In this document: positions 1-13,092 of the stretch, piece after piece
How positions within the stretch are numbered: position 1 is the first letter of the stretch
Layout: each line of letters begins with the position of its first letter
NCBI GenBank assembly: GCA_029964075.1
Contig: CM057138.1
Location: 12,642,932-12,706,931, forward strand
Length of the DNA: 64,000 nt
Direction of reading: 5' to 3'
From: Patiria pectinifera
Taxonomy: Eukaryota > Echinodermata > Asteroidea > Valvatida > Asterinidae
Notes under the pieces: generated by a model
Databases searched by the model: none
The model's input: the letters and a program-made list of their open reading frames with translations, nothing else
What the model was told of the DNA's origin: nothing
Position numbers and translations under genes: made by a program

Positions 1-2431
1 TTGTTGAGGTCCGCTAATACCTGACTCTTACTAAATTATAGGTGTCCAGTGTATTCTGTCAACAATCCTTTGCTGTGCACGTTTCTGTTTTTGTACATGT
101 ACATGGTGTGTACTCCAACAACCTTCATTTCACGCAAACAGCGTTGGAGATGATCAAAACTATCAATAGTTTTTAATGAAGACTTCTGTGAATTAATTGG
201 TTTCCACTGTGATTAGGACTTGTGATTGTGAATGAGCCTTCTTATAATGAGCTATTTTAATGTCTTGTCCTTGTTTGTAGTAGTTTTACTGATGGTGTAC
301 CCGTTACACGTTGATAAACACCAGTGGCGTAAATCTGTGGCAGCTAGTGGGGGGTAGGGATGGGGGATGACCAAAATCCAAAAATTGCCTGGCCTTGGAA
401 AAGAAGGGGGATAGTGCTGACACTACTTGCGCTATCAATGCAGCGCATTATTAAAAGCTTTTGAACTTTGTTTCTCCAATTGTTTAATGCGGGAAGCTTT
501 ACACATACAAAATAATCATGACGTCACCACTCGAAAGGTCACCCTATAGCGCTTTCCTTATTAGTGATTATGAACTTTTATTGGAGGGCTACAAACTAAT
601 GTACAAAGTTACAAAATGATGACTTCATCAGACACAAAGTTTTTTTTGTAGCTGGTATAACCTCACGTTTTCTTCTGATATCTTAATGAAGACAATTATT
701 GTTTTGTGCATGTCGTGTAGCCATTAACCAGGTTAACAAAAATAAAGCATTTTTACAACTGCCAATTTTTCTGCAAAGCAACTTCTTCTTTTGAACACGG
801 GCACAATCAAATTCTGCTCTGAGTTCACGAAAAAAATGGTCCCTGGCCACACGGTACGAAACAATAATTATTTGGTATCTCGGATCCACGATTCATTGTT
901 TCGCTATCTCTGAGCAGAACTTTATTATGCCCCTGCAAAACAAAACAAAACATCAAATATCTATCTGTAGACGATGCGCATAATGTTGCATAAACGCCAA
1001 GGACGTTACAGGCTTTGTCAAACTCCATATTGAAGTCAACTGATGCTGTTTCTATTTTGAGAAGCTATAAATTTTATATGCAGCAACAGAAATGCGCTCC
1101 ACAAAATAAGGTTATATCTTTCATAATGATATGTCTAGAACATAAAATAGTTTATGTAGTTGTACTAGTCAATGTCAAGAGCCAAGGAACGAAGAGGACC
1201 TCAATAATACAGACGGAATTCTTCCAAACAGTTCAAGACATGAAGACGAAACTGTGTAGAAACAACTGTCTAAACATTTGGACAAAGTTGTGATGTCATC
1301 ATGATGTCATCCTATATTATACTACAAATGATTTCAGATTTAAGATCAAAATAATGCTTTAAATTACAACTTTGTTGAACTGAATTAGGTTCCCTCTTCT
1401 TTTTTTGTGAGCCTGAGCCATTCTTCTAAACGGTTCAAGACATGAAGACGACAATTGTGACGTCATGATGATGTCATCCCATATCAAACTATAAGCAATT
1501 TCAGGTTTGAAATTGCTGTCATTTCCAATTTTATGTACTGAATTTAGTTCCCTCTTTCTTTTTTGTTAGCCTGGGACATATTTGTTTTTAATTGCCGGCT
1601 AAATACTTTAACGAAATGATGATTTAACGTTGTGAGACCTTCAACTCCTGTCCGTATATTGGATAAACTTTGTGATGTCATCATGACGTCATCAGGTAAT
1701 CCAATAAAAAACAAAACAAATTGAAGTTTAAAATTTGAAAAACTTCTTTGATATATTCATTTAAATTGTCTGCCCGATAACTTTTTAAAATTATGAGAAT
1801 TAATCTTCTTTTTGGGCTTGTCCACAAAGTTGCGAACAAGTGCACAAATAATTGAATGCATTGCAATGTGACGTAATGATGTCGCCATCAGTACAGTGTG
1901 TCTCTTGGAGTAGGATGGCCATTGGTTGAGGGGCTACCACTAATTTCTCCAGTTTGTTGATTTTGGCATTGGTGATGAGGCTTCAACATTCAACTGCAGG
2001 ATCGGAGCACCCTTGCCTTCGACGACAGTCGCCCGTCCTGAATAGCGCGCTATGCAGGGCAATGGACCAGGTTGATCTGTCTGTTGACTAGTTAACGACA
2101 TTAGTTGACTGCGATAAATTGGTCATTAACAGGAGAGACTGCGTGAAGGATGTTGTCTTTCCTCCCACGTGACGTTATCATCAATTTTCTTTTTTCTTTA
2201 AAGTGGCCTATAACAACGGAAATACAAGTCCGATCGGGTTGAAAATATGTATGTTAATAGACAGGGGAGGTTCATGAATGAAATTTAGATGAAGTTATGA
2301 TGACGTCATCGTGTGAATCAACTACATTTTACGCACATGCCCGAACCATGGCAAATGAACCATACCTTCCACGCATCCAATTCAGACCCAAACCAACTCG
2401 GACCAATGTCGAGTTGGCATGCGTCCGAGTT
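1..2431. repeat. Tandem repeat array, unit 1 (about 2.4 kb)
   Basis: The stretch is repeated almost unchanged from 2432, both beginning with TTGTTGAGGTCCGCTA. No gene is recognised. Within the unit a shorter block of roughly 200 bp recurs with divergence. Each block carries a long palindrome of the form TGATGTCATCATGACGTCAT or a variant, near 1290, 1457, 1671 and 2298, plus single CRE-like TGACGTCA or TGACGTAA sites near 516, 1868 and 2170. The phrase TTCAAGACATGAAGACGA occurs at about 1228 and again at about 1433. The left edge of the window falls within or at the start of the array, so the true copy number is unknown. Confidence 0.85.
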
Positions 2432-4749
2432 TTGTTGAGGTCCGCTAGTACCTGACTCTTACTAAATTATAGGTGTCCAGTGTATTCTGTCAACAATCCT
2501 TTGCTGTGCACGTTTCTGTTTTTGTACATGTACATGGTGTGTACTCCAACAACCTTCATTTCACGCAAACAGCGTTGGAGATGATCAAAACTATCAATAG
2601 TTTTTAATGAAGACTTCTGTGAATTAATTAGTTTCCACTGTGATCAGGACTTGTGATTGTGAATGAGCCTTCTTATAATGAGCTATTTTAATGTCTTGTC
2701 CTTGTTTGTAGTAGTTTTACTGATGGTGTACCCGTTACACGTTGATAAACACCAGTGGCGTAAATCTGTGGCAGCTAGTGGGTGGGGGGTAGGGATGGGG
2801 GATGACCAAAATCCAAAAATTGCCTGGCCTTGGAAAAGCAGGGGGGATAGTGCTGGACACTACTTGCGCTATCAATGCAGCGCATTATTAAAAGCTTTTG
2901 AACTTTGTTTCTCCAATTGTTTAATGCGGGAAGCTTTACACATACAAAATAATCATGACGTCACCACTCGAAAGGTCACCCTAAAGCGCTTTCCTTATTA
3001 GTGATTATGAACTTTTATTGGAGGGCTACAAACTAACAAGCACAACAAAAATAAAACATTTTTTTACAACTGCCAATTTTTCTGCAAAGCAACTTCTTCT
3101 TTTTTGAACACGGGCACAATCAAATTCTGCTCTGAGTTCACGAAAAAAAATGGTCCCTGGCCACACGGTACGAAACAATAATTATTTGGTATCGCGTATC
3201 CACGATTCATTCTTTCGCTATCTCTGAGCAGAACTTTATTATGCCCCTGCAAAAAACAAAACAAAACATCAAATATCTATCTGTAGACGATGCGCATAAT
3301 GTTGCATAAACGCCAAGGACGTTACAGGCTTTGTCAAACTCCATATTGAAGTCAACTGATGCTGTTTCTATTTTGAGAAGCTATAAATTTTATATGCAGC
3401 AACAGAAATGCGCTCCACTAAATAAGGTTATATCTTTCATAATGATATGTCTAGAACATAAAATAGTTTATGTAGTTGTACTAGTCAATGTCAAGAGCCA
3501 AGGAACGAAGAGGACCTCAATAATACAGACGGAATTCTTCCAAACGGTTCAAGACATGAAGACGAAACTCTGTAGAAACAACTGTCTAAACATTTGGACA
3601 AAGTTGTGATGTCATCATGATGTCATCCTATATTATACTACAAATGATTTCAGATTTAAGATCAAAATAAGGCTTTAAATTACAACTTTGTTGAACTGAA
3701 TTAGGTTCCCTCTTCTTTTTTTGTGAGCCTGGGCCATTCTTCTAAACGGTTCAAGACATGAAGACGAAAATTGTGACGTCATGATGATGTCATCCCAGAT
3801 GAAACTATCAGCGTATTCAGGTTTGAAATTGCTGTCATTTCAAATTTTATGAACTGAATTTAGTTCCCGCTTCCTTTTCTGTTAGCCTGGAACAAATGTG
3901 CTTTTATTTGCCTGCTAAATACTTCCAAAACGGTGAACGGGATGATGATAAATCGTTGTATGACCTTCAACTCCTGTCCGTAGATGGGATAAACATTGTG
4001 ATGTTATCATGACGTCATCACGTAATCCAATAAAAACAAAACAAATTAAAGTTCAAAATTTGAATAACTACTTTGATATATAACTATTTGAATTGTCTGC
4101 CCGATAACTTTTTAAAATTATGAGAATTAATCTTCTTTTTGGGCTTGTCCACAAAGTTGCGAACAAGTGCACAAATAATTGAATGCATTGCAATGTGACG
4201 TAATGATGTCGCCATCAGTACCATGTGTCTCTTGAAGTAGGATGGCCAGTGGTTGAGGGGCTACCACTAGTTTCTCCAGTTTGTAGATTTTGGCATTGGT
4301 GGGGATTCAACATTCAACTGCAGGATCGGAGCACCCTTGCCTTCGACGACAGTCGCCTATCCTGAATAGCGCGCTATGCAGGGCAATGGACCAGGTTGAT
4401 CTGTCTGTTGACTAGTTGACGACATTAGGCCGCGATAAATAGGTCATTAACAGGAGAGACTGCGTGAAGGATGTTGTCTTTCCTCCCACGTGACGTCATC
4501 ATAAATTTCCATTTTTGTAATGGCCTATTACAACAGAAATACAAGTCCGATCGCGTTGAAAATATGTATGTTAATAGACAGGGGCGTGTCATAAATGAAA
4601 TTTAGATGAAGTCATGATGACGTCATTGTGTGAATCCAGATCATTTTACGCACATGCCAGAACTATGGCAAATGAACCATACCTTCCACGCATCCAATTC
4701 AGACCCAAACCAACTTGGACCAATGTCGAGTTAGCATTACGTCCGAGTT
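2432..4749. repeat. Tandem repeat array, unit 2 (about 2.3 kb)
   Basis: Second copy of the unit that starts at 1, in the same orientation. It is some 110 bp shorter owing to scattered indels, one of them near 3040 where a block present around 600-720 of unit 1 is missing. The palindromes recur at about 3606, 3773, 3998 and 4606 with the same spacing as in unit 1. The high identity points to recent amplification or homogenisation. Confidence 0.85.
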
Positions 4750-4945
4750 TTGTTTTGGTCCGCTAATACCTGACTCCTATACTACTATAGGCGTCCAGTG
4801 TACTGTCAACAATCCTTTGCTTGCACGTTTCTGTTTTTGTACATGTAATGGTGCGTACTCCGACAACCGTCATTTCACGCAAACAGCGTTGAAGATAATC
4901 AAAACTATCAACAATTTTTAATGAAGACTTCTGTGAATTAATTAA
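4750..4945. repeat. Tandem repeat array, truncated third unit
   Basis: This repeats the first ~195 bp of the unit (TGGTCCGCTAATACCTGACTC onward) and stops just after GTGAATTAATTA. Sequence beyond 4945 no longer matches, so this is the right edge of the array. It is more diverged than units 1 and 2, as is usual at the edge of a tandem array. Confidence 0.8.
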
Positions 4946-5279
4946 GATCCTCTTCCTTTACATGTAAATTCCGGTTATGATTTTTTTCGAAGTCTCAATA
5001 GACGGTCAAGCAATCCTGCGTAGTTCCATTTTGGTCTATCCACATGATAGTCCATTTGGTCTATCCACATGGTAGTCCACATACGCAGGGTTCGACCTTC
5101 ACTTTTTTGTTCACTATAGCCAGCCGGGCTACTAAAACAGACTCTTAACTAGCCAGCGGGCATGTTCACAAACGGTTTTTTTTTCTTTCATATTCTCTTA
5201 TTTTTTTTAATAAACAACAATGTGGCAATGTGCATACATGTAAAACGTGTATAGCGCCTGAAAATTGACCCCTGGTGGC
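4946..5279. other. Non-coding gap with a 25-bp duplication
   Basis: No gene is seen. Two adjacent copies of a ~25-bp phrase with core TTGGTCTATCCACATG lie at about 5030-5078. The rest is unassigned AT-rich sequence up to the hAT-like element. Confidence 0.5.
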
Positions 5280-6628
5280 CAGGCCCGGATTAGCCAATAG
5301 GCACAGTAGGCACTATGCCTGGGGGCTACGAAAAATGTGGGGCCTATGAAATATTTGGGGGCCTACGAAAACTTGGGGGAGGGCCTACGAAAATGCCGCA
5401 GTGTACCATAACTGACGCTGTACAGCATGTATTCATTGCCCTACGTATAAAATGTACGTGTAAAGTCTGTCGTTGTGAAGCACGGTGCCAACCATGGGTG
5501 TCGATCAGTGGGGAACGGAGGGACTAATGTCGTTCTCCAACGTTTTTTCGTCCCTGAATAAAAATACGTAGCCTACATTTGATTTTATAGCTCAGAACAG
5601 TCATCAGAAATTGCCTCAGATCGCACCATAGGGCGCCTAGAATCCATTTTTTTCAGGGGCCCTTAAGCGGGCTGTTATAGAGCTAGGACCTATGCCACTT
5701 TGGCCTGGCTTGATTTGTACAACCCCCCCCCCCCAACAAAAGTGTGTTCTGGATCCGTCCTTGTACTCCCACTCCCAATAGGCCTAATCTATAGCCACAG
5801 ATTATAATTAAATGGGTTTTTTTTAGACAGGGACATTTTCCGGTTCTTATTACATGATTTTCCTAGTGTATCCGCCTTCAGGCGTTGATTACTCATAGCA
5901 TGGTTTTTGGGGGACATTCCTCATTTTGCCACATTAAGTCACAAATGTGCCCCCTCGCGATAAAAATAAACAGCCCTCAAACGCACATGAAAGCATTATG
6001 ATTGCGTTTAAAAATGATCTCCTCTCTTATAATGCAACAGTGCCCCTCAAAAACACAAATACCCCTCGCGCGTTAACAAGATTTTGAACCTTCTCGAGAT
6101 GGAAAACTATCCCTCGAAAACACGAATGACCTCTCTCGCAATACAAACAATTGTGCCCCTCTCAAAATGGCAAACTGGCCTGTAAAGAAATAATAGTGCT
6201 CCTTGCGCTTTTAAAATGTAATGCAGACATTTTTAAAAGTGAATATCAATGTTGGTAGTAAATTTTGCTCTGGGTAACATGTATTCCTTGCAATGTGAAC
6301 GAAAATAGTTTCACAATTTTCTCCTCTTTGACACCGACGGAAGGTGCCTTTTTTCTGAGCAAAAGCCTCTTTTTGGTGATGCCCCCAGTTTTAAAAACAT
6401 TCCGCCGCCGCCGATTGGCGTATTACATGTGCAGGTGTTAGTACAAATTATACTCGCTTGTACACCATACGACCCCAATTTAGATCGAGTCGTCAAAGGT
6501 TCATTGATTTGTTTGTTTCATCTCAAAGGCCTTTTCATGACCGTAGACTTGAGTCAAGGCGTACGGCAACCCGGACACGAAAAAAAGGCAATGCGAGTGC
6601 CAGGCTCATTGGCTCCGTGCGCCGTCAT

Positions 6629-7343
6629 CAGGGGCGTAATTCCTGGGGTGGGGGTGGGGCGGGGGTATATATACCCCCACACTTTTTGACCGCGGGGAAA
6701 GGGTTATTGAATCATCCCCCACCTTTTTTGGAGAAAAAAAATGAGGATTTTGAGGGTTTTTTCGAACGTCCCAGCAATTAAAATGTATTCAATAGCACTG
6801 GAAAGTTGAGAAACAAAGTACAAAGCTTCTAAAAATGTAAGCGCGACTATACATAATTGATAAAGAGCGTCACAGTATAATATGGTGTCCAGGCTCTCCC
6901 CCCCCCCCTTTCGAATGTCCACGGCCGGGCAATTCGGGCGTTTCATGTACCGCCAAGAGTTTGCCACGGTGAGTTCATTTTTTCTAGTGCATTGTGGGAG
7001 ATGGTCGACAAATTCGCAGTGCGGGACATTTGAAATTGTTTTTTTTCGGTCACTAGTTTCGTAAGCGTATGATTCGAGTATACATTTACCTTTTTCTTTT
7101 CTTTGTATCAATATGGTATTTTTATTAAGGCGGCAGAACGCTTTACCCGAATTTATAACCACTTAGCGAAAGTTGTTTAATGACACTCATTCGAATGGGT
7201 CTTGTTTTTTCGACCGTAATTTGAAAACCTGACTCTCCATGGGACACTTTTGGTGGCACACTGCATTGTAAATCGCCCGAATTTTATGATTTTGGTCATC
7301 CCCACCCCCCCCCCCCTCTCGCCAGCACAGATTTACGCCACTG
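6629..7343. mobile_element. Nested hAT-like element, 715 bp
   Basis: The ends are CAGGGGCGTAATTC and GATTTACGCCACTG, imperfect inverted repeats of the common hAT type. The flanks are GCCGTCAT (6621-6628) and GCCGTTAT (7344-7351), an 8-bp duplication with one mismatch. G-rich sequence follows the left end and C-rich sequence precedes the right one. The 152-codon minus-strand frame at 6704-7162 matches nothing I recognise and is probably chance. Confidence 0.7.
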
Positions 7344-7861
7344 GCCGTTATTGCACTCACGTGGTCACGATTCTAATCATGCCACCGGCTGACGTTAATG
7401 TGACATTATATTATAATGGCATCATTCCAAAGACTTAGCGAAGTACAAGAAAATATGAAGTTTCCCAAGCTAGCTAAGGGAGCTGAATTAGAATCAGACA
7501 AACACAATTCCCTCGTAAAAAAATGAAATCGGCTCAGTAGTTTGTTGTAAATATAATGAGGTAGGGAAAACTTGCTAGAATTTCTCTCAATCATAGCAAC
7601 ATTTCAGTGCCGGCCGAAAGACGCGCGACGCGAAACAATAATTAATGAGACAGAATAAGGACGAGCTTGGAAAGGTTAAGTGCTCGTAGTGACTCTGAAT
7701 AGTCAACTGCTCGGTACATAACAATGATTGTAGAAAAAGAGTTACGTAACAACATTCATGTGTATAGCACGATGCTGATGCATCTTTCGTGCAGCTATGA
7801 AACACAAAGTAACTCTCCCACTGCGGAAATAGGGATTATGTTTTAAACGCAAAGAGAAAAG

Positions 7862-8300
7862 CACCTACTGAAACAGCCTAGTTGTTAAGCTGTCTGACGT
7901 CGGACCCAGGGTAAGGGGTTCGAACCCGCTTGGTGTAATTTTTTGGTTTTCGATGCCCGCGGTTCTGTCATTTAAGAGAATTAATTTCCCGTCGTCATTT
8001 ACCAACAGCAGTTAGCTCGGTCGGTCGGTAAGCTGACTCACAAGTTGGGACTGTCTGCGAAGTCCAGGTTGGCATCTGCGTATAGGTACGGGGTTCTTTT
8101 GCTGACTCGGCAGCAAGGCTTAGGGTGTCACCTCGTTTCCTCCCTTTATGGTGCCTGACTTTCGAGTTACATGGATAGACAGGGAAGGAGGTGTGGTGGG
8201 CCGGGTACCGAGTCCCGGAAGAGTTCTATATGGAAGTCGGTAAGGGGCTCATTGAGTTAGGGTCATAAGTCCGACTCCTGAAGACTTGGCCATCGCCACA
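7862..8300 (+). repeat. tRNA-like, possible SINE sequence
   Basis: A Pol III B-box-like GGTTCGAACCC lies at about 7917-7927, with an A-box-like stretch (CCTAGTTGTTAAGCTGTCTG) some 35 bp upstream. A second tRNA-like head, AGTTAGCTCGGTCGGTCGGT, follows near 8010. A clean cloverleaf cannot be drawn, so a tRNA-derived SINE or pair of SINE remnants is more likely than a tRNA gene. Confidence 0.4.
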
Positions 8301-8832
8301 TAACTTTTTGTTTTATTTCCTTTCTTTTCTATCGGAGGACAATTGCAAGAATGATTTATTTGTTTTATTGAAAGCTTGTACTGTAATCGTTCAAAATTAA
8401 TGTTTAAAATTGGTCGAAAATATAAAGTCAATCCAGCTATAATGTTTTTATTTGATTGTCGCAAAACTGCATGTACATGCTCAGTACCTTTGCCCACACC
8501 TTGTTCATGCCTGTTCCCTGATCCCAGACTGCAGGGGGGGGGTGGTCTTTAAATCCTATAGTGGAATTTTTAATATGTCTTTATATGCACAGCTGCAGCT
8601 GTCAGCCCCCGTATATGAAGCGACTTTGCGCGGCAGCTTGTGCCGACATGACAGAATGAACAATCTTTTGACATGGGTTTCAGAATCGGATTTTAGCTAT
8701 GCGGAATTTTGAGCAGCGGTGTTTATTATTTACATTCTCCACTTTGTTCTTTTTCTCTCTTTCTTTGCCCTTCCTTCTCTATTCTTCGGAACACTGGTGC
8801 CTAGGGCCTACGAAACACTTAATCCGGGCCTG

Positions 8833-9577
8833 GTGGTGGCGCTTCAGGGCCCCTCGAAAGAATAATTAATGTGTAAAGGTCAGAGTTTTTTAAAATTAGT
8901 TTGGTATATTGATTTCTTAAAAAATCACCCGCGGAATATTATGGAAACTGAAAAATCGCATGATGAGAAATAGAAATATCCTGCAAAAAATGGACCTGTC
9001 ACTTCCAAAAACTTCCTTGTGGACTCGTGGAACTCGATCACTCGTTTAAGCATGAATATTCATGACATTATTTTGTGGCTGACACATTTTTTTGAACAAA
9101 CTTGAAGGATTTATTTTTATTTACAAACAAATCTAAAATAACCGTTGATAAGAACTGTATTAATGAGGAAATTACGATAACGTGTATCCCTAATGGTACA
9201 TTTAGTAATATAATAACATATACTTTTAACTACGTTGTATGATATACTTCTTAGAAGCTCTATGACGTTGGGTCCAGGTCGAATATATTTATATCCTACT
9301 TTAGGAAATGGCAAAATTATGTTTTATTTAGGTGATGGTGCCTTCAAGGAGAGGATGCATTATTCTAACAACATCAACAGTTTTATTTTTATATTTCACA
9401 GGCAGCGAATAGAAAGAAAAAAACACAATAATAAATCCAACTCTTCCATACACGTTTCTTTTATAGTCTGAATTGTGCACACCGGGTTTATTTTTGTTTA
9501 ACAAAACAGCCATTTAAAGTAACTAAAGAAAAGTATTTCTTAAGGTCGTATAGTTGAAGGCAACTGAAGTGAAATTT
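8833..9577. other. Non-coding gap
   Basis: AT-rich sequence with no recognisable gene or repeat ends. Confidence 0.4.
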
Positions 9578-9901
9578 CAGGGTGAGTCAAAAAAAGCGAA
9601 ACCAATATGTCGGGACTATTGTTTTAGTGAAGTGTGCGTTCTTTCAGCTAAACACTCATCCGTATGTACAAAACGAAAACCGTTTTGCTAAAAGAATACT
9701 TACCTTCTTGTGATCCGTGGACAGAACTTTAAAACGGTGGTTGTTTTAAACTCCGTAATTTAAAAAGTGCATGAGTAATTTGAATTATTCTTGTACTAAA
9801 AGAAAGCTTTTGAACTGGGCTTTAATATCCTAGATATTGAAAGTACTACATGCAGAACTTCACTAAAACAATGGTCCCGACATTTTTTTTAACTCACGCT
9901 G
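9578..9901. mobile_element. Small terminal-inverted-repeat element (MITE), ~324 bp
   Basis: The left end starts CAGGGTGAGTCAAAAAAA, followed by GTCGGGACTATTGTTTTAGTGAAGT. The right end is the reverse complement with few changes, ending ACTCACGCTG. The arms are about 55 bp. The CAGGGTGAGT-type end resembles mariner-type termini, but no clean TA duplication is seen on both sides, so the superfamily is left open. Confidence 0.6.
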
Positions 9902-11468
9902 TACAAAAATTGCTGCAAAGGACAGTATAACATATCTCAGACCAGGCATTCAACTTGTATCGGATCTGCCGATTTCCTCGTTTTTCACTTCAACCTTACG
10001 ACTTTCAAGTTTGCCTTTTGAAAATTGAAAAAAGAATGTATACAATTAACATACAATAGCTTGGAGTATCCTCTTTTAGTTACTTCCAGGTGCATGCTTC
10101 ATCAAGGCCCATTTAAAAGTATCACGTTTCATTGTACCACACAGTCTGATGTGGAGAACAGATGTGAGTTGACTTCTCGCTTCCTTCTTTATTTCCTGTC
10201 ATATGAGTCAAACGAGGAATGCAGTCCGGAAGCTCCAGGGTGCACTGCACTAATTCAAGCCCCATTGAAAATAGAGTAATACCAACAAACTTCAGGGCTC
10301 AATAACATGCAAGCCGTCATCACTAGGGTTTCTCAAAAAAAATTGTACTATTGTCTTGTCCTTCATCTTTTCATTTCTATTCAATTTTGGCTAGACTAGC
10401 AATTTACATGTTTAAATATTCACATCAAAACACAATCACCTCCCGAAAAGTGATAGTTCCCAAGTCTGCATGTATAGCAATTTTACAAAAATCATCCTTC
10501 CACTTTCTCAGGCAAATAGGACCCATTTCCAACCGTAATTTTATCAAGCCTGCCCTCAGATGGAAGCCCTAAAACCAGGAAGAGAGTCTCCGTTTTCCAT
10601 ATACGTTGTGGGGGGAGGGGGACATTGTATGCTAATGGGCTCGCGTAGAAATTTTCACTTGAATTAGTGCACTGCACTCTCCAAGATGACATTGAGGTGC
10701 ACAAGGTCAGTCAGGGAAATTGACTTTTAACCTTCGAAGTCCACGAAATATATGACCTTTACTAATGTGCAAGGTTCATCTATGCAGTTTAAAACAAGAA
10801 AACTTCAAATCCCTACTTTCAAGGCCAGTTTATGGATTGTCATTTTAAAATTGGAGGATGTATCTGGACTGTTATTAAGGTTGAGGAATGGTACCATGGG
10901 AGTGCTAAAATATAAACTTACATGTATACATTTACTTGCCATACTTAATACGTAAAAGTAGTTATGTAGACCAACAAGTAATTATGTAAACAAATTCAAA
11001 TGAGATGCAAATCATATGACGCAAATCTCTGTTACTATAATTATGTACAACTTTATCTAAAGCACTTATACATTTGTGTGGGTTTGTTTAGTTTTCTAAA
11101 TTCTGTATTTTGTCGTAAATATTATTGCTCTTTTCCATGGCTCGTGGCTTAAGGCTAAAGGCTAAATTGTCATCTTTGGGGGTAATTCAATCAGTTCAAC
11201 AACAGTCTGGGGCGAAATATTTGAAAGGTATTGAGGTATTATTAGAGCTACTTTTTTTACCATATCGACCAAAAAGCAAACAAAAGAACTCTGCTTGATG
11301 GATTAATAATTACTGATTCAGGATATACCAAAACATCAAAAATAATCAGTTTCACCCCCAAATGAATTCAGATACCTCTTGGGCGAAGACAACATCTGCA
11401 CATTTATCCGAGTTTGATGGAAGCAGAACCCAATTTCATGACTCTGCTTACCGTTAGCTAAAAATCCC
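9902..11468. other. Non-coding gap
   Basis: No gene supported. The short phrase AGTGCACTGCA occurs near 10240 and 10665 in related contexts, a hint of a decayed inverted repeat. Otherwise unassigned AT-rich sequence. Confidence 0.4.
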
Positions 11469-11981
11469 CAACCTCGTCCCCAGGGTATCGAGCAGTACGC
11501 GCCCACCACTACCTGCTCTCTCACCCTGGTATTGGATCATTTGCATGTGCAAGATTTTGCAGACGTATGCAAATGAGGAACAGTCTGGTGCCTGGATATG
11601 CGTTACACATTAGCGTTTGTTTTTGTATGCGGGGTCTGGCGTAAAAACAGAGTCAATTCGTAGCAGCGCGAGCACGGCGTGAGTTACGAAAACACGATTT
11701 TTGAAATCAAACTGTTACGATCTTATCAAGACAACATGCAGTATCATTTTTCATATTAATAAGAGCAAATTGGAAAGGAAATAAGTATTTTTGAGAAGGC
11801 GTGGACGAATGACCGCGAAAACACGTACTGCACGTTGTGAATATATAGCACCAAGTACACGATAAAAATCCATTACTAGCCAATTGCGGTATCCAATCAG
11901 GATACAGGAAGAAAGTTTCTTATCCAGGGTTTACTATTGGAAACGCGGTTGGAAATAAAGTAAGCACTGGGGACGAGGTTG
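11469..11981. mobile_element. Mutator-like MITE, family 1, copy 1 (513 bp)
   Basis: The ends are CAACCTCGTCCCCAG and CTGGGGACGAGGTTG, perfect inverted repeats over 15 bp. A perfect 9-bp duplication AAAAATCCC flanks it (11460-11468 and 11982-11990). Nine-bp duplications are typical of Mutator-like (MULE) elements. A second full copy lies at 18128-18651 in inverted orientation and a truncated copy at 34697-35059. No coding capacity. Confidence 0.85.
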
Positions 11982-13092
11982 AAAAATCCCTGCTTACTAG
12001 TTACAGAATATTCCTTACGTGCCTACAATTAGCGTATTTCATGGATTAGCAAAGAATTGTGACTTATGCGCATGCGTAGATCCCGTAACTAACGATTATG
12101 TGCTTAATTGGTTAGCGCACAATTTCTCTGCTAGCACTGTTACCTCAAGTGGTGACCGTAAGCGTGGAATTCTTGGGTAAGAACAGTCATGGAATCGGGC
12201 ACTGGTCTGAGGCTTCTAAGCAATAATATATCTCTTAAATATTTGAAAGTATAGATAGGTATACACAGCCACAGCTCCGGATTGTAAATTCTTACATTCA
12301 GCTTTCCTGATTAGTTCTTTTTTCTTCAAGTTCATCAATTGTTTTACTCTATAGCCCTTTGCCAAGTTTATAGCCTTGCTATGGGCGATTTTTTTTATTT
12401 AAAAATAACACTTATTTTGTGAAAGAAAGCTGTATGTACCTTTACAACTTCGGGAAAATCTACAACACTGCAAAAAGAATCTTGCAAACATTTTCACTAA
12501 GCAAGAAATATACTCTTGCAATTCCCAGTCTAAACGAAAACTAAAAGCGGAATAAACTTGGAAAGTCAAATAATGGCAGTTAAATATAAAAAGGAGGCTT
12601 TATGGTGCTTTTGTCTTTTGTCTGTAATCATTCGATGTAAGGAAATAACTTTTTAACAAGCTGATTGTAATTTGAAAAGAAAATATGTGTTGGCTCAGTG
12701 TTAGTTATTAATAAAAGATAATTAATGAAGCAACAATCCAATTGTTGCTATGTGGGAGCTTGCTTGTGGGAGCACATAAATTATGCATTTTTTGGGTGGG
12801 CCTACACTCTATGAAACTCTCAGGATCACTCAACAAGTTCAAAGTCACTTGATGCCATTTTCTGACCCTTTTATTGTTGGGACAATTACATTAGAAATTG
12901 GAGGGGGGGGGGTTTCTTCGCCCGCAAAAAAAAGGTTCCAATAATTTCACTTTTCTTTTTTCGCATTAGGACAGCTCACCCAATTTCTACATCATGAGAT
13001 TAAAATGGACGCACCGCCCACACACCGGTCAGAGTGAAACATGTATTCAGTTGTACATTCTTCCTTTCGGCTCCAAAAAAAACACACAATAA
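11982..13092. other. Non-coding gap
   Basis: No gene or repeat boundary recognised. Poly-G/poly-A runs near 12900-12930. Confidence 0.4.

Larger units (their letters stand above)
5280..8832. mobile_element. hAT-like DNA transposon, non-autonomous or decayed
   Basis: The left end CAGGCCCGGATTAG and right end CTTAATCCGGGCCTG are inverted repeats. They are flanked by CTGGTGGC (5272-5279) and GTGGTGGC (8833-8840), an 8-bp target duplication with one mismatch. Eight-bp duplications and CA..TG ends with a GGC/CGG core are typical of hAT elements. GGGGGCCTACGAAAA-type subterminal repeats follow the left end. No transposase frame is recognised. Another hAT-like element (6629-7343) and tRNA-like sequence (7862-8300) lie inside. 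Near 6400 there is a CCGCCGCCG end like that of the element at 40656, suggesting a further decayed insertion. Confidence 0.7.

Noticed and set aside
6704-7162. 152-codon minus-strand frame as a transposase or host gene
   Set aside because: It crosses the nested hAT-like element, has no recognisable domain or DDE-type pattern, and no relatives elsewhere in the window.
7862-7945. Functional tRNA gene
   Set aside because: A B-box-like site is present, but a full cloverleaf with anticodon arm and 7-bp acceptor stem could not be drawn. The same holds at 52925 and 55498.
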